A stretch of 41,997 nucleotides of DNA. It comes from Desulfonatronovibrio sp. GTDB taxonomy: Bacteria; Desulfobacterota; Desulfovibrionia; Desulfovibrionales; Desulfonatronovibrionaceae. The position numbers were made by a program, and so were the translations under genes. Below the pieces are notes generated by a model. That model made no database searches, was not told where the DNA came from, and saw only the letters and a list, made by a program, of their open reading frames with translations. The stretch lies in assembly GCA_003566455.1 (NCBI GenBank), contig PXDF01000165.1, forward strand, positions 1-41,997, read 5' to 3'. The stretch's first letter is position 1; each line of letters begins with the position of its first letter. Below, piece after piece: positions 23,470-34,612 of the stretch.

Positions 23470-24720
23470 ATGGATACTCCTATGCCCAGAGTAGTTGTTA
23501 CAGGGCTTTCAGCCATAACACCCATTGGCAATGATCTGGAAACCAGCTGGCGAGCCCTTTTGGCGGGGAAAAGCGGTGTGGACAGGCTTACTCGCTTTGA
23601 CTGCTCTGAGTACGCCACAAGAATAGCCGCCGAGGTCAAGGATTTTGATCCGACCCTCTTCATGAGCGTAAAGGAAGCCAGGCGTATGGACAGGTTTTGT
23701 CATTTTGCCGTGGCCTCCGCAAAGATGCTTATGCAGGACTCGGGACTTGCAGATGATCCCATGGACATGACCCAGTGCGGCGCGCTTGTTGGATGCGGCC
23801 TCGGCGGGCTGGAAACCATTGAGGAATTCCATACCAGGCTGATGAAGTCCGGTCCAAAAAAAGTATCTCCTTTTTATATCCCGCTGCTCATTGCCAATAT
23901 GGCTGCTGGTCAGATATCCATTGCCACCGGGGCCAAAGGGCCCAACCTGGCCACCACATCGGCCTGCGCTTCAGGTCTGCATGGGATTGGTTATGCCTAT
24001 TCCGACATAAGGCTTGGACGAATCAGGGCCATGATAGCCGGTGGTGTCGAATCCACCATCACACCCATGGCTGTGTCCGGTTTCAACGCCATGAAGGCTC
24101 TGTCCATCAGCAATGAATTTCCTGAAAAGGCCAGCCGTCCGTTTGATCTTGACCGAAACGGCTTTGTAATCGGCGAAGGAAGCGGACTGCTTTTACTGGA
24201 ATCTCTGGACAGCGCTCTGGAAAGAGGCGCAAGAATATACGCTGAGGTGGCTGGATTCGGCGCTTCAGCAGACGCTTTCCACATGACGGCTCCTGATGAG
24301 TCCGGGGAGGGAATGGCTCTGGCCATGAGACAGGCCCTGAAGGAGGCCAATGTGTCTCCTGAACAGGTCGATCATATTAACGCCCATGGAACATCCACCC
24401 AACTTAACGACGTGTGTGAAACCCGGGCCATAAAGGAAGTTTTTGGCAGGCATGCCTATGATATGCTCCTTACTGCCAACAAATCAATGATTGGACATAC
24501 TCTGGGTGCTGCCGGAGGCATTGAAGGGGTTTTCAGCGTTCTGAGCATTTACAATTCCAGGATTCCGGGATCAATCAATCTGGACACTCCTGATCCTGAA
24601 TGTGACCTGGATTACTGCTCTTATGGAAGCGTGTCCAGGCAGATCAGTTACGCCCTCTGCAATTCCTTTGGCTTCGGCGGAACCAACGCCTCAATTCTGT
24701 TCAAGAAATTCGAAGATTAA
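23470..24720 (+). CDS. fabF: 3-oxoacyl-ACP synthase II
   Basis: A 416-residue ketoacyl-ACP synthase that elongates acyl-ACP with malonyl-ACP. The catalytic triad is Cys166 ([11 protein letters not shown]), His306 ([11 protein letters not shown]) and His343 ([14 protein letters not shown]), with Lys338 nearby. The C-terminus [14 protein letters not shown] is typical. The N-terminus [15 protein letters not shown] begins after four extra residues; ATG 23470 and ATG 23482 are both possible, and neither has a clear ribosome site. Confidence 0.95.
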   Translation: MDTPMPRVVVTGLSAITPIGNDLETSWRALLAGKSGVDRLTRFDCSEYATRIAAEVKDFDPTLFMSVKEARRMDRFCHFAVASAKMLMQDSGLADDPMDMTQCGALVGCGLGGLETIEEFHTRLMKSGPKKVSPFYIPLLIANMAAGQISIATGAKGPNLATTSACASGLHGIGYAYSDIRLGRIRAMIAGGVESTITPMAVSGFNAMKALSISNEFPEKASRPFDLDRNGFVIGEGSGLLLLESLDSALERGARIYAEVAGFGASADAFHMTAPDESGEGMALAMRQALKEANVSPEQVDHINAHGTSTQLNDVCETRAIKEVFGRHAYDMLLTANKSMIGHTLGAAGGIEGVFSVLSIYNSRIPGSINLDTPDPECDLDYCSYGSVSRQISYALCNSFGFGGTNASILFKKFED

Positions 24721-24751
24721 CCATAAATCATTTCCCAGGATAAATAAGATT

Positions 24752-25996
24752 ATGAATATGCAGGAACTCAAAGACCAGGACCCAAAGGTTGCCCGGGCCA
24801 TTGAGCTTGAAGAGCAGAGGCAGCTTGCCAAGCTGGAGCTTATTGCCTCTGAAAATTTTACTTCCCTGGCTGTTCGGCAGGCCATGGGGAGCGTTATGAC
24901 CCACAAATACGCTGAAGGCTATCCCGGCAAGAGATATTACGGGGGATGCGAGTTTGTGGATCTGGCCGAGGATCTGGCCAGAGACAGGGCCAAAGAACTG
25001 TTCGGGGCTCAATATGCCAATGTCCAGCCTCATTCAGGGTCTCAGGCCAATATGGGAGTTTACTTCGGCGCTTTAAACCCCGGTGACACCATTCTGGGGA
25101 TGGATCTTTCCCACGGGGGACATCTGACCCACGGCAGTCCTGTCAATTTTTCAGGCAGGCTTTATAATATTGTTTTCTATGGCGTGGAAAAGGAAACAGG
25201 CCTTATTGACTATGACCAGGTTGAAGCCAGGGCCCTTGAACACAGACCGTCTCTGATCATTGCCGGGGCAAGCGCTTATCCTCGGGTCATAGATTTCAGG
25301 CGGTTCAGGGAAATCGCGGATAAGGCAGGGGCCAGACTCATGGTGGACATGGCTCATATTGCCGGGCTGATCGCGGCTGATCTTCATCCTTCGCCCGTAG
25401 ACCACGCTCACTTTATCACAACCACCACCCATAAGACCCTGAGAGGTCCCAGGGGGGGGATGATCCTTAGTTCCCAGGAATTCGGCAAGACTCTCAACTC
25501 CCAGATTTTCCCGGGAATCCAGGGCGGACCCCTGATGCATGTCATAGCGGCCAAGGCTGTGGCCTTTGGAGAGGCATTGAAGCCTGAATTCGCAAAGTAC
25601 CAGAAAACAGTCATTGAAAACGCCGTGAAAATGGCGGAATTTCTGACCCGGGCCGGATACAGCCTGGTGTCAGGAGGCACGGACAATCACCTGATACTTA
25701 TCGATCTGACCAATAAAAATATTACCGGCAAGGATGCTGAAATTGCCCTGGATAAAGCAGGGATTACAGTCAACAAGAATACTGTGCCCTTTGAAACCAG
25801 GTCGCCCTTTGTCACTTCTGGCATCAGGCTGGGTACACCGGCCCTGACCACCAGGGGAATGAAGCCGGAACACATGGAAAAAATAGTGGCCTGGATAATC
25901 GATGCTGTGGATAATTATGAAAATGACGAGCGCCTCAGGAAAATCAGCCAAGAGGTGGAAAAATTCGCCAGCCGGTTTCCACTGTTTGCCTGGTAA
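24752..25996 (+). CDS. glyA: Serine hydroxymethyltransferase
   Basis: A 414-residue PLP enzyme that interconverts serine and glycine and feeds one-carbon units to tetrahydrofolate. The PLP lysine is Lys228 ([13 protein letters not shown]). [28 protein letters not shown] and [12 protein letters not shown] are diagnostic. ATG 24752 was chosen because CCAGGA lies 11 nt upstream and the family N-terminus starts here; a longer frame from 24602 runs inside fabF. It is 31 nt after fabF. Confidence 0.95.
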   Translation: MNMQELKDQDPKVARAIELEEQRQLAKLELIASENFTSLAVRQAMGSVMTHKYAEGYPGKRYYGGCEFVDLAEDLARDRAKELFGAQYANVQPHSGSQANMGVYFGALNPGDTILGMDLSHGGHLTHGSPVNFSGRLYNIVFYGVEKETGLIDYDQVEARALEHRPSLIIAGASAYPRVIDFRRFREIADKAGARLMVDMAHIAGLIAADLHPSPVDHAHFITTTTHKTLRGPRGGMILSSQEFGKTLNSQIFPGIQGGPLMHVIAAKAVAFGEALKPEFAKYQKTVIENAVKMAEFLTRAGYSLVSGGTDNHLILIDLTNKNITGKDAEIALDKAGITVNKNTVPFETRSPFVTSGIRLGTPALTTRGMKPEHMEKIVAWIIDAVDNYENDERLRKISQEVEKFASRFPLFAW

Positions 25997-26069
25997 TTTT
26001 CAGACAGAAATCAGAGGCCGCGATTACAGAGATCAGTTACACAGCCGGGAACAGCACTGGGGGTAATGA

Positions 26070-26531
26070 TTGAAGCAGGAAAGGCTTTCCTGGGACGAGT
26101 ACTACATGCGGATCACCCACCTGGTGGCGGAACGCTCCACCTGTATCAGAAGAAAAGTGGGCGCTGTGGCTGTCAAGGACAAACGCATCCTGGCTACCGG
26201 GTACAACGGTTCTCCGGCCGGGCTCAGGCATTGCTCTGATACCGGCTGCATCCGCGATCTGCTGAATATACCTTCAGGCCAGCGTCATGAGCTTTGCCGG
26301 GGGCTGCACGCTGAGCAGAATATCATTGTTCAGGCGGCTGTGCATGGCATAAGCATAACCGGTTCCAGCATCTACTGCACTACCCAGCCCTGCCTGATCT
26401 GCACCAAGATGCTCATAAACTGTAAAGTGGAAAGTATTTATTTTGCCGGCGGATATCCTGATGAACTGGCTCAGGACATGCTCATCGAAGCTGGAATTAA
26501 CTTCAGGTTTCTGCCTCATGAATCAAAGTGA
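26070..26531 (+). CDS. dCMP deaminase family protein (TTG start)
   Basis: A 153-residue zinc deaminase that probably converts dCMP to dUMP for thymidylate synthesis. The zinc site is His80-Ala-Glu82 (GLHAEQN) and Cys108-x-x-Cys111 (QPCLIC). The N-terminal [20 protein letters not shown] is the family signature and must be included, which forces the TTG start at 26070: an in-frame TGA lies immediately upstream and the next Met is residue 13. GGGGGT (26058-26063) may be the ribosome site. It overlaps ribD by 14 nt and is encoded next to glyA, in line with one-carbon and thymidylate supply. Confidence 0.87.
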   Translation: MKQERLSWDEYYMRITHLVAERSTCIRRKVGAVAVKDKRILATGYNGSPAGLRHCSDTGCIRDLLNIPSGQRHELCRGLHAEQNIIVQAAVHGISITGSSIYCTTQPCLICTKMLINCKVESIYFAGGYPDELAQDMLIEAGINFRFLPHESK

Positions 26532-27648
26532 TCTGATGATAAAGGCCGTCTCTCTGGCGGAAAAAGGAAAGGGAAAAACCTGTCCCAACCCCTGCGTGGG
26601 CGCTTTGATTGTTGCCGGAGATGAAATTGTGGGCCGGGGATATCACAGGGCTTTTGGAGAAAATCACGCTGAAGTTGAAGCCATTAACGACGCTCTTTCC
26701 AGAAACCATGACCTTGCCCTGTGCACCCTTTATGTAACCATGGAGCCATGCAATCATCACGGAAAAACCCCTCCATGCACAAAGGCCATTCTGGATTCAG
26801 GCATTAAAGAAGTGGTCATCGGGGCCATGGATCCCAACACAAGCGTTTCCGGAAACGGAGCAGGCTTTTTAAAAAATGCCGGCGTCAGGGTAACAACCGG
26901 GATTGAAGAACAGAAATGTCTGGACCTTATTGCTGACTTCTTGGTCTGGCAACAGACTTCCAGGTCCTATGTGTACCTTAAAATGGCATCTACACTGGAC
27001 GGAAGAATCGCCACCAGGGAAAAACATTCCAGGTGGGTAACTTCAGACGCCTCGCGGAAAAAAGTCCATGAGCTGCGTTCCATTGTGGGCGCAATCATTA
27101 TCGGTGCCAACACCTTTTATCAGGATAACCCGAAGCTTACCTGCCGGGGTTTTGAAAAAGCCCGTCAACCCCTGAGCGTTATTGTCACTTCAAGGCTTCC
27201 GGAGCCTGACAGTGATTTCCTCCTGCTCAAGCACCGGGCTGATGAGACCATCTTCTGGACTGATCCGGCAACGTCTGCGTCTCAGGCAGCAGAAAGGCTC
27301 AGGGACATGGGGTGTGTGGTGATGGCTCTGGACAGTAACCAGGCCGGCCTTGATCTGAATCAGGGCCTGGTCAGATTGAGGCAGGATAAAAATGTCCATT
27401 ACGCGCTGTGTGAAGGCGGAGGCAGGCTGGGTCTGAGTTTTATTGAGGCGGGCCTGGCCGATGAGATATGGTATTTCGCGGCCATGAAAATCCTGGGAGA
27501 TGAACAGGGCATACCTGTTTTTCACGGACGGGAAACAAAATTGATGAATGAGGCCGTCAACCTGCGTCTGAACCGGTCCCGGATGGTGGGAGATGATCTG
27601 TGGCTCAGACTTTTTCCCAAAGACCGGGCATTGACCGGAAAGCAATAA
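26518..27648 (+). CDS. ribD: Riboflavin biosynthesis deaminase/reductase
   Basis: A 376-residue bifunctional protein. Residues about 1-145 are the pyrimidine deaminase with zinc ligands His50 (ENHAEVEA), Cys78 and Cys87 ([11 protein letters not shown]). Residues about 150-370 are the reductase, with [12 protein letters not shown] and [13 protein letters not shown]. Together they carry out the second and third steps from GTP to riboflavin. ATG 26518 lies within the dCMP deaminase gene (14-nt overlap); a frame from 26443 is longer than any family member needs. No FMN riboswitch is visible before the rib genes. Confidence 0.93.
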   Translation: MNQSDLMIKAVSLAEKGKGKTCPNPCVGALIVAGDEIVGRGYHRAFGENHAEVEAINDALSRNHDLALCTLYVTMEPCNHHGKTPPCTKAILDSGIKEVVIGAMDPNTSVSGNGAGFLKNAGVRVTTGIEEQKCLDLIADFLVWQQTSRSYVYLKMASTLDGRIATREKHSRWVTSDASRKKVHELRSIVGAIIIGANTFYQDNPKLTCRGFEKARQPLSVIVTSRLPEPDSDFLLLKHRADETIFWTDPATSASQAAERLRDMGCVVMALDSNQAGLDLNQGLVRLRQDKNVHYALCEGGGRLGLSFIEAGLADEIWYFAAMKILGDEQGIPVFHGRETKLMNEAVNLRLNRSRMVGDDLWLRLFPKDRALTGKQ

Positions 27649-27727
27649 CTTGCAATGATGTTTGTCTGCCGGCCTTTGAAACCGGGAACTCTGTTCAATA
27701 AGGACTTTTTAACCTTTTAAGGGATCC

Positions 27728-28387
27728 ATGTTTACAGGAATTATTCAGTCTGCCGGCACCATATCCGGCCTGGAAAAAAAAGGGGCTGAAACCAGGCTGC
27801 GCATTTCTCCGGCAAAGGCCTTCAAAGATCTGATCTTTGGAGAGAGCATTGCAGTCAACGGAGTCTGTCTGACTGTTGAAAATTTCGGTAAAGACTGGTT
27901 TTATGTTTACGCGTCCGGTCAGACCATGAGCATAACCAATCTTGGCTTTCTGAAGCAAGGGCGCAAGGTCAATCTTGAAAGGGCCTTAACTTTAGGGGAT
28001 CGCCTTGGAGGCCATCTGGTTTCCGGTCACGTGGATTGTCTGGGAAAGGTTACTTTTATTGAAAAAGCCGGCGAATCAGTAATTTACAATGTTTCATTTC
28101 CTGAACAATACTCCAGGCAGGTCATTGATAAGGGGTCTGTGGCTCTTGACGGCATAAGCCTGACCGTTATTGAATGCGGCTCCGGCTTTCTCAGTGTAAA
28201 TATTATTCCAGCCACCCAAAAGGAGACTACGGTGTCTGACTGGACAAAATCAAGCCTGGTTAATATGGAAACTGATCTGATCGGCAAGTACGTGGAAAAA
28301 ATGCTGGGTTCTGTGCTTAAAGACAGAAATGATCAAAAGCCGGAAAACCGGATCACAGGGGATTTTCTCAGGGAACACGGATTTTAG
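27728..28387 (+). CDS. ribE: Riboflavin synthase, alpha chain
   Basis: A 219-residue enzyme that dismutates two lumazine molecules to riboflavin. It has the expected two similar barrels, MFTGIIQSAGTIS with SIAVNGVCLTVENFG in the first and SVALDGISLTVIECG in the second, plus GGHLVSGHVDCLG. The C-terminus carries VNMETDLIGKYVEKML. It lies 79 nt after ribD; the ribosome site is weak (AAGGGAT). Some authors call this gene ribC. Confidence 0.93.
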   Translation: MFTGIIQSAGTISGLEKKGAETRLRISPAKAFKDLIFGESIAVNGVCLTVENFGKDWFYVYASGQTMSITNLGFLKQGRKVNLERALTLGDRLGGHLVSGHVDCLGKVTFIEKAGESVIYNVSFPEQYSRQVIDKGSVALDGISLTVIECGSGFLSVNIIPATQKETTVSDWTKSSLVNMETDLIGKYVEKMLGSVLKDRNDQKPENRITGDFLREHGF

Positions 28388-28492
28388 GCTTAACCGGCAA
28401 CAATTATACAAATTTGTCACAATGCATCCAGGGGTCAGGGGTCTGTCCTGAACCAGGGACAAAAAATATTAAACAGGTTATGAGGTTAAATA

Positions 28493-29713
28493 ATGTCCAT
28501 TTGCGGAATTGAAGAAGCTGTCAAGGAAATAAAGCAGGGGAAAATGGTCATCCTGGTAGATGATGAAGACCGGGAAAATGAGGGCGATCTGACCGTTGCC
28601 GCTGAAAAGATCACACCTGAAATCATAAATTTTATGGCCAAGTACGGAAGAGGGCTGATCTGTCTGGCCCTGGCCCCGGAATGGGTTGACAGCCTCGCCC
28701 TGCCCATGATGGCCACCAAGAACACCTCCAAGTTCGGCACAGCCTTTACCGTATCCATAGAGGCCGCCAAGGGGGTTACAACCGGAATTTCCGCATATGA
28801 CCGCGCAACCACCATTCTTACGGCCATTCAGGATGATGTGACTCCTGACGATATTTCAACACCGGGCCATGTTTTCCCGTTAAGGGCCAAAAAAGGCGGG
28901 GTCCTGGTCAGGGCCGGGCAGACTGAAGGCAGCGTTGATCTTGCCCGTCTGGCAGGTCTCAAGCCTGGAGCGGTGATCTGTGAAATCATGCGCGATGACG
29001 GTAATATGGCCAGGATGCCGGACCTCATGGAATTCGCCAGGGAACACAATATCAAGATTTGCACCATTGAGGATCTTATCAGATACCGGGCAAGGTTTGA
29101 CTCCATGGTGAAGCGGGTCGGGGAATCCAACCTGCCAACCTGCCATGGAAATTTCAGGGCCATCGCCTTTGAAAGCCAGATTGACAACCACACCCATGTT
29201 GCTTTGGTCAAAGGAAAAATAGAAAAAGACGAACCTGTTCTCATCCGGGTACACAGCCAGTGTCTCACCGGAGATGTTTTCGGCTCTCTGCGCTGCGACT
29301 GCGGCAACCAGCTCAAGGCGGCCATGCAGATGGTGGATAAGGAAGGTAAAGGGATCATCCTGTATATGAGCCAGGAGGGAAGAGGAATAGGTCTGGCCAA
29401 CAAGATCAAGGCCTATGCCCTCCAGGACCAGGGTAAGGATACTGTTGAGGCCAATGAGGCCCTGGGTTTTGCCCCTGATCTGCGCGACTATGGAATCGGC
29501 GCTCAGATCCTTGTGAACCTGGGCGTGAACAAAATGAGGCTTTTGACCAACAACCCTAAAAAGATCATCGGTCTTGAAGGGTTTGAGCTGGAGGTCGTGG
29601 AAAGAGTCCCCATTGAGGTCCCTGCCTGTGAAGAAAATATGTGTTACCTCCTGACAAAAAAGGAAAAAATGGGGCATTTGCTGAAGATTTCCGACAGCCA
29701 AAAACCCCAATAA
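28493..29713 (+). CDS. ribBA: Bifunctional DHBP synthase / GTP cyclohydrolase II
   Basis: A 406-residue fusion that supplies both riboflavin precursors. Residues 1-200 are 3,4-dihydroxy-2-butanone 4-phosphate synthase, with DDEDRENEGD (23-32) and HVFPLRAKKGGVLVRAGQTE. Residues about 205-400 are GTP cyclohydrolase II, with zinc ligands Cys257, Cys268 and Cys270 (HSQCLTGD, LRCDCGNQ) and MSQEGRGIGLANKIKAYALQ. Both halves look complete. It precedes ribH by 14 nt. Confidence 0.95.
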   Translation: MSICGIEEAVKEIKQGKMVILVDDEDRENEGDLTVAAEKITPEIINFMAKYGRGLICLALAPEWVDSLALPMMATKNTSKFGTAFTVSIEAAKGVTTGISAYDRATTILTAIQDDVTPDDISTPGHVFPLRAKKGGVLVRAGQTEGSVDLARLAGLKPGAVICEIMRDDGNMARMPDLMEFAREHNIKICTIEDLIRYRARFDSMVKRVGESNLPTCHGNFRAIAFESQIDNHTHVALVKGKIEKDEPVLIRVHSQCLTGDVFGSLRCDCGNQLKAAMQMVDKEGKGIILYMSQEGRGIGLANKIKAYALQDQGKDTVEANEALGFAPDLRDYGIGAQILVNLGVNKMRLLTNNPKKIIGLEGFELEVVERVPIEVPACEENMCYLLTKKEKMGHLLKISDSQKPQ

Positions 29714-29727
29714 ACCCGGAGTAATAA

Positions 29728-30201
29728 ATGCTGCACATCAAAACAGTCGAAGGTAAGCTGGATGCCAGAAATCTTAAGATCGCCCTGGTTGCCTCAAGGT
29801 TCAATGATTTTATAGTGGACAAGCTTGTGGGCGGCGCTGTTGATTATCTTGTGCGCCATGGAATGGACAGGGAAAACCTCACCATTTACAGAATCCCCGG
29901 CGCGTTTGAATTTCCGGTTGTAGTCAAAAAACTGGCTTTGAAAAAAGACTATGACGGCATAGTCTGTCTTGGAGCGGTTATCAGAGGGGCAACACCGCAT
30001 TTTGATTACGTGGCCTCGGAAGCCACCAAGGGCATAGCCCAGACTTCCCTTGAATCAGGTGTTCCCATTGGCTTCGGGCTGCTGACCACGGACACCCTTG
30101 AGCAGGCCATTGAGCGTGCTGGAAGCAAGGCCGGGAATAAGGGCGTTGAAGCCGCTGCCGCACTTGTTGAGACCATAAGGGTCCTGGAGCAGATTGATTA
30201 A
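29728..30201 (+). CDS. ribH: 6,7-dimethyl-8-ribityllumazine synthase
   Basis: A 157-residue subunit of the lumazine synthase shell, which joins the products of the RibD and RibB reactions. [48 protein letters not shown] and [20 protein letters not shown] are all family blocks. The catalytic His lies in TPHFDYV. It completes the riboflavin set in this operon. Confidence 0.95.
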   Translation: MLHIKTVEGKLDARNLKIALVASRFNDFIVDKLVGGAVDYLVRHGMDRENLTIYRIPGAFEFPVVVKKLALKKDYDGIVCLGAVIRGATPHFDYVASEATKGIAQTSLESGVPIGFGLLTTDTLEQAIERAGSKAGNKGVEAAAALVETIRVLEQID

Positions 30202-30508
30202 GTGGTGTCCGGCTGATTCAGACGGATCTGCTTTTTTCAGGTTCTGATTTTCAGCCGGCCTGTGATCCTGGATTGGCAGATTTTCAAAGAGACTGGCCCT
30301 GGCTGCAGGAAGATTTCCTGTTGAATCAGGGATTGCCCTACGAAAAAAAAATTCGACCAGACCCAGGAAAGTTCAGGATCGCTTCATGCTTTGCGCGAAC
30401 CGGATGAATTTTCCCGCGGCAGACACCCCAGGGAGTGATAAGCTGGAATTTTAAATTTCCCGCTGATGAACACCTATACCAATCGGATACAACTTGCCTT
30501 CAAGCCCC
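30202..30508 (+). other. Gap between ribH and nusB with an open frame lacking a start
   Basis: A frame stays open from 30198 to the TGA at 30405-30407 and reads, for example, DFQRDWPWLQEDFLLNQG, but has no ATG and only internal TTG codons. It overlaps the ribH end and resembles no family I know. It may be a decayed gene or chance. No terminator or promoter was recognised in the gap. Confidence 0.25.
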
Positions 30509-30988
30509 ATGGAAAGTCATAAAAAAAATCCAAGGCCAGGGAGTGAAAACACCAGAAGAAGACAAAGGACCTTTGCTTTCCAGGTCCTTTATTCGCTGAA
30601 TTTCATGCCAGGCCTGGAAACTCTGGATTCAACCTTTGAAAGGTTCAGGGAAGAATCTTCCTCAAACAGATCAGGCAAGGAAACATTTGCCTGGTCCATT
30701 GTTCAGGGAGTGTGGAATAATCTGGACAAACTGGACCAGATCATTGCCTCATATTCTAAAAACTGGAAAATCAAGCGCATAGCCAAAATTGAGCTGACCA
30801 TCATGCGTGTGGCAGTGTATGAAATGCTTTTTTGTCCTGACATTCCTCTTAAAGTGGCCCTAAATGAAGCCATTGAGATGGCCAAGGTCTTTGGGGACGA
30901 TAATTCCAGAAACTTTGTCAACGGCATACTGGACGCGGTGGCCAGAGATACTAAAGATGGTAAATTTGGGATTGATAAGGGATTTTAA
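30509..30988 (+). CDS. nusB: Transcription antitermination factor NusB
   Basis: A 159-residue all-helical protein. RRRQRTFAFQVLYSLNF near the N-terminus (RNA/S10-binding arginines) and IAKIELTIMRVAVYEMLFC with LNEAIEMAKVFGDDNSRNFV in the C-terminal half are diagnostic. NusB with NusE binds boxA in rRNA operons and prevents early termination. ATG 30509 was chosen; a TTG five codons upstream is possible, and neither has a good ribosome site. The order ribH-nusB is common in bacteria. Confidence 0.92.
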   Translation: MESHKKNPRPGSENTRRRQRTFAFQVLYSLNFMPGLETLDSTFERFREESSSNRSGKETFAWSIVQGVWNNLDKLDQIIASYSKNWKIKRIAKIELTIMRVAVYEMLFCPDIPLKVALNEAIEMAKVFGDDNSRNFVNGILDAVARDTKDGKFGIDKGF

Positions 30989-31505
30989 GTCCTGTCCGGC
31001 AGAAGTTTCCAGGCTGTCCTTCCGCATGCCCCAGGGCTATGGCCATGAAGCTGTTCTCCTGAAATCATGGCCTGAGCAGGAAACACAGGTGTGGGAACTG
31101 GCAGTTCCCCGCAATCCTGATGAAAGACCTGACATATGGATAAAGCGGTTATCCCTGGTGGTAGATAACCTTGGGGGCTATGCCTGGTGCGTCAATACTC
31201 AGGAACTAGTGCAAAATCTTCAAATGCCTCCGGGTGAAGCTTTGCATGAGTGGGGCAGGTTTTTCTGGCCTGCTTTCAAGGGTGACGGACTGTTTTTTTT
31301 CACGGCTGACAGCCATGGGGAAATCATCAGGCAACAGTTTCTAAAGTGGCAGGCCAGCGAGACCACCATCTGTTTTCGCCGGAAATACGATCTGACCCTG
31401 GAACAATCACCAGGGATCTGTTCAAAGAAGACGGATGGATCAATCAGACATTTTCTGAACCCGTTGAAAGAGACCCTTGGTCTGCTCAGGCAGGACAAGA
31501 ATTAG
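30957..31505 (+). CDS. Protein of unknown function between nusB and leuS
   Basis: A 182-residue frame starting at ATG 30957 inside nusB (32-nt overlap). I do not recognise the family. It begins [13 protein letters not shown], contains [20 protein letters not shown] and a Trp-rich [19 protein letters not shown], and ends in a basic stretch. There is no signal peptide or membrane span, so a soluble cytoplasmic protein is likely. Its codon use looks like that of its neighbours and it fills the gap between nusB and leuS on the operon strand, which supports a real gene. The start is uncertain, since other in-frame ATG codons lie upstream within nusB. Confidence 0.6.
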   Translation: MVNLGLIRDFKSCPAEVSRLSFRMPQGYGHEAVLLKSWPEQETQVWELAVPRNPDERPDIWIKRLSLVVDNLGGYAWCVNTQELVQNLQMPPGEALHEWGRFFWPAFKGDGLFFFTADSHGEIIRQQFLKWQASETTICFRRKYDLTLEQSPGICSKKTDGSIRHFLNPLKETLGLLRQDKN

Positions 31506-31558
31506 CATTCACCCATGATTTCTGTTTTTTCGAACTGAAGCTGAACACGGAGATGGTA

Positions 31559-34057
31559 ATGAACAACAGGTACAACCCCCTTGAAATTGAAGCAAAATGG
31601 CAGAAACAATGGGAGCGGAGCCAGAACTTTCTGGTGACCCACCGCGACCATCGTCCCAAATACTATGTCCTGGAAATGTTTCCCTATCCATCCGGTCGAA
31701 TTCACATGGGGCATGTCAGGAATTATTCAATAGGAGATGTGGTGGCCAGGCTTAAACGGATGCAGGGCTTCAACGTTATCCATCCCATGGGCTGGGACGC
31801 ATTCGGTCTTCCAGCTGAGAACGCGGCCATAAAAAACAGGACCCACCCGGCCAAATGGACATACGAGAATATATCCTACATGAAAGCTGAACTCAGGAAG
31901 CTGGGGTATTCCTATGACTGGACCAGGGAACTGGCTACCTGCCACCCTGGATATTACAAGTGGGAACAGCTTTTCTTTCTAAGATTCATGGAAAAGGGCC
32001 TGGTTTATAGAAAAAAGGCCCCGGTGAACTGGTGTCCAGAGTGTCTGACCGTCCTGGCCAATGAGCAGGTCGAAGCCGGGGTTTGCTGGCGCTGCGATTC
32101 TGTTGTTGAGAAAAAAGAACTTGCCCAGTGGTTCCTGCGCATAACCAGTTATGCTGAGGAGCTTCTGGAATGCCTGGACAGCCTTTCTCATGGATGGCCG
32201 GAACGGGTCATTGCCATGCAGAAAAACTGGATCGGCAAAAGCACAGGCATGGAGATCGATTTTCAGGTGGAGGGGCTAAACAGAAAGATAAGGGTTTTTA
32301 CCACCAGGCATGATACATTGTTTGGGGCCACCTTCATGAGCCTGGCCCCTGAGCATGAACTGGTCCAGGAGCTTATTAAGGACAGTCCTGACAGGGAGGG
32401 GATCATCGGCTTCATCGACAACGTCACCCGCATGGACCGGATATCCAGAACATCTGAAAACCTGGAAAAGGAAGGGTGTTTTACCGGAAAATACTGCCTT
32501 AACCCGGTCAACGGCGAAAGGATGCCCATTTTTATAGCCAATTTTGTACTGGTGGAATACGGAACAGGAGCGGTTATGGCTGTTCCGGCCCATGACCAGA
32601 GAGATCTGGAGTTCGCCAGAAAATATGATCTCCCGGTCAAGGTCGTGGTCCAGCCTGAGGACATATCTCTCCAGGCGGACATGGAAACGGCCTATTCTGG
32701 GGCTGGAACCATGGTTAATTCAGGACAGTTTGACGGCATGTTCAGTGAAAACTTTAAAGAAGCCATTGCCGACTACCTGGAACATGAAGGACTTGGCAAA
32801 AGAACCGTTAATTTCCGCTTGAGGGACTGGAATATTTCCAGGCAGAGATTCTGGGGAGCCCCCATACCAATCATATATTGCGAAAAATGCGGGCCTGTTC
32901 CTGTCCCGGAAAAAGATCTGCCGGTAATCCTCCCCCAGGACGCCCGCATGCCAGAAGACGGAAGATCGCCGCTGCCTGAGCTGGAAAGCTTTCTGAACGT
33001 CTCCTGTCCAGTATGCGGGGGGGTGGGACGCAGGGAAACCGATACCATGGACACCTTTGTTGAATCGTCATGGTATTTTGCCAGGTTCACTGACGCCAGA
33101 AATGATAATCAGCCCTTTGATAAAGAGGCCGCCAGGTACTGGCTTCCAGTTGATCAGTATATCGGCGGGATAGAGCACGCCATATTACACCTTCTGTATT
33201 CCCGTTTTTTTGTAAAAGCCCTCAGGGACCTGGGTTATCTGGATATAGATGAACCTTTTTCCAATCTGCTGACTCAGGGCATGGTTCTGAAAGACGGGGC
33301 CAAGATGTCGAAATCCAAGGGAAATGTTGTTGATCCCGATGAAATGATCAATAAATTCGGTGCTGACACTGTCCGGTTGTTCTGCCTGTTTGCCTCACCC
33401 CCTGAAAAAGACCTTGAATGGAGCGATTCTGCCATTGAAGGGGCCTTCCGCTTTCTCAACCGCCTGTGGCGGCTGGTCATGGAGCTTCTGCCTGAACTGA
33501 GGCCCACCGGCCCATGCGCGGTTCTTGATCAGGACTTTCTTTCTGAAGGAGAAAAGTCGCTTCGGACAAAAGAACATGAATCAATTCAAAAAATTACCAG
33601 AGACATGATTGATAAGTTTCAGTTCAATACAGCTATTGCCGGGGCCATGGAGCTTGTGAACGCGATCTATCAGTCAAAGGATGAACTCGGAGACTCTCCA
33701 AACAGGTGTGAGGTGCTTTCTTCGGCCATTTCCTCGGTTCTGACGGTTCTGTCCCCCATTACTCCGCATGTCTGCGAAGAATTGTGGACAAGGCTTGGAT
33801 ATGATTATCCCCTGTCTCAAAGTTCATGGCCCAGGCATGACGACAGGGCCCTGCTCAGGGATGAAGTCCTGGTGGTAATCCAGGTTAACGGCAGACTCAG
33901 GTCAAAAATGAGCGTGCCCGCGGATATCTCCCGGGAAGAACTGCGACGGCTGGCTTTGAATGATGAAAAGACATTAAAGCATATTCAGGGCGGGGATATT
34001 ATCAAGACCGTCATTATACCTCAAAAGCTGGTAAATATTGTAGTGAAAAACAGATGA
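31559..34057 (+). CDS. leuS: Leucyl-tRNA synthetase
   Basis: An 832-residue class I synthetase. HMGH (49-52) in [19 protein letters not shown] and KMSKS (582-586) form the ATP site. The CP1 editing domain carries [13 protein letters not shown] and [16 protein letters not shown]. Cysteine pairs in [20 protein letters not shown] and CEKCGP/CPVCGG are the zinc insertions. The length is normal. ATG 31559 follows CGGAG at 6 nt; ATG 31553 is two codons earlier, and a much longer frame from 31346 lies mostly in the preceding gene. It overlaps lptE by 4 nt. Confidence 0.95.
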   Translation: MNNRYNPLEIEAKWQKQWERSQNFLVTHRDHRPKYYVLEMFPYPSGRIHMGHVRNYSIGDVVARLKRMQGFNVIHPMGWDAFGLPAENAAIKNRTHPAKWTYENISYMKAELRKLGYSYDWTRELATCHPGYYKWEQLFFLRFMEKGLVYRKKAPVNWCPECLTVLANEQVEAGVCWRCDSVVEKKELAQWFLRITSYAEELLECLDSLSHGWPERVIAMQKNWIGKSTGMEIDFQVEGLNRKIRVFTTRHDTLFGATFMSLAPEHELVQELIKDSPDREGIIGFIDNVTRMDRISRTSENLEKEGCFTGKYCLNPVNGERMPIFIANFVLVEYGTGAVMAVPAHDQRDLEFARKYDLPVKVVVQPEDISLQADMETAYSGAGTMVNSGQFDGMFSENFKEAIADYLEHEGLGKRTVNFRLRDWNISRQRFWGAPIPIIYCEKCGPVPVPEKDLPVILPQDARMPEDGRSPLPELESFLNVSCPVCGGVGRRETDTMDTFVESSWYFARFTDARNDNQPFDKEAARYWLPVDQYIGGIEHAILHLLYSRFFVKALRDLGYLDIDEPFSNLLTQGMVLKDGAKMSKSKGNVVDPDEMINKFGADTVRLFCLFASPPEKDLEWSDSAIEGAFRFLNRLWRLVMELLPELRPTGPCAVLDQDFLSEGEKSLRTKEHESIQKITRDMIDKFQFNTAIAGAMELVNAIYQSKDELGDSPNRCEVLSSAISSVLTVLSPITPHVCEELWTRLGYDYPLSQSSWPRHDDRALLRDEVLVVIQVNGRLRSKMSVPADISREELRRLALNDEKTLKHIQGGDIIKTVIIPQKLVNIVVKNR

Positions 34058-34587
34058 AAGATTATCGCCTTTTTTTTCTGGTGCTTTTTGTTTCTGTGCT
34101 TCCTCTTTCCTGCGGCTACAACTTTGTGGGCGGAGCTCCCATAAGCCTGCCCCAGGGGGTGCAGAACCTTTACATCAGCTCTGTTGAGAATCCCACTCAG
34201 GAAGCATGGCTTGAGTCCTATCTGAGGTCAGCCTTTCATGATGAATTTGCCCGCCGCGGTCGTGTGAACTGGGTTTCCGAGGATCAGGCCCAGGCCCTGG
34301 TCAATATTGAAATTCAGCGGTTCAGGACAGCGGACAGTCTGACCAGGCAAAGAGACAGAACCGTCAAGGCGGATGTGTCCATAACCATGGAAGTGAAAAT
34401 GCTGTCCGCGGAAACCGGCGAATTGATCTGGTCTTCAGGAAACATAACCGGCAGAGGCTCTTACTTTCTGGCAGCCGAGGATGTCTCAGCTCCCGGAGCA
34501 CCGGGTCCGGAACAGAGAAGGGCTTCTGAAGAAGCTGTGGATGATGCAGTGACCAGGGCGGCGGACCGGCTTGGGGACGGATTTTAA
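34054..34587 (+). CDS. lptE: LPS-assembly lipoprotein LptE
   Basis: A 177-residue lipoprotein. The first 20 residues are a signal peptide ending in a lipobox (LPLSC, Cys20), followed by GYNFVGG, as in LptE/RlpB proteins. LptE plugs the LptD barrel that inserts LPS into the outer membrane, so it acts in the outer membrane of a Gram-negative cell. Sequence conservation in this family is low; the call rests on the lipobox-CGY start, the size and the leuS-lptE-holA order, which is the same in E. coli. Confidence 0.85.
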   Translation: MKDYRLFFLVLFVSVLPLSCGYNFVGGAPISLPQGVQNLYISSVENPTQEAWLESYLRSAFHDEFARRGRVNWVSEDQAQALVNIEIQRFRTADSLTRQRDRTVKADVSITMEVKMLSAETGELIWSSGNITGRGSYFLAAEDVSAPGAPGPEQRRASEEAVDDAVTRAADRLGDGF

Positions 34588-34612
34588 CCAGAAACCAGGC
34601 GACAGGGAAAAG

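Noticed and set aside
24602-24751. Longer N-terminus for GlyA
   Set aside because: It lies out of frame within the conserved 3' end of fabF and adds residues not found in serine hydroxymethyltransferases.
27649-28492. FMN riboswitch in front of rib genes
   Set aside because: The conserved RFN core was not found in the ribD-ribE or ribE-ribBA gaps or before ribD.
28880-29710. Long antisense frame across ribBA
   Set aside because: It is a shadow of the ribBA reading frame, with no ribosome site and no recognisable motif.
30405-30407. TGA as a selenocysteine codon in the frame between ribH and nusB
   Set aside because: The frame has no start codon, no recognisable selenoprotein family, and merges into an antiphase frame of nusB.
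31346-31558. Longer N-terminus for LeuS
   Set aside because: It overlaps the preceding gene by 160 nt; leucyl-tRNA synthetases start just before the [12 protein letters not shown] block.
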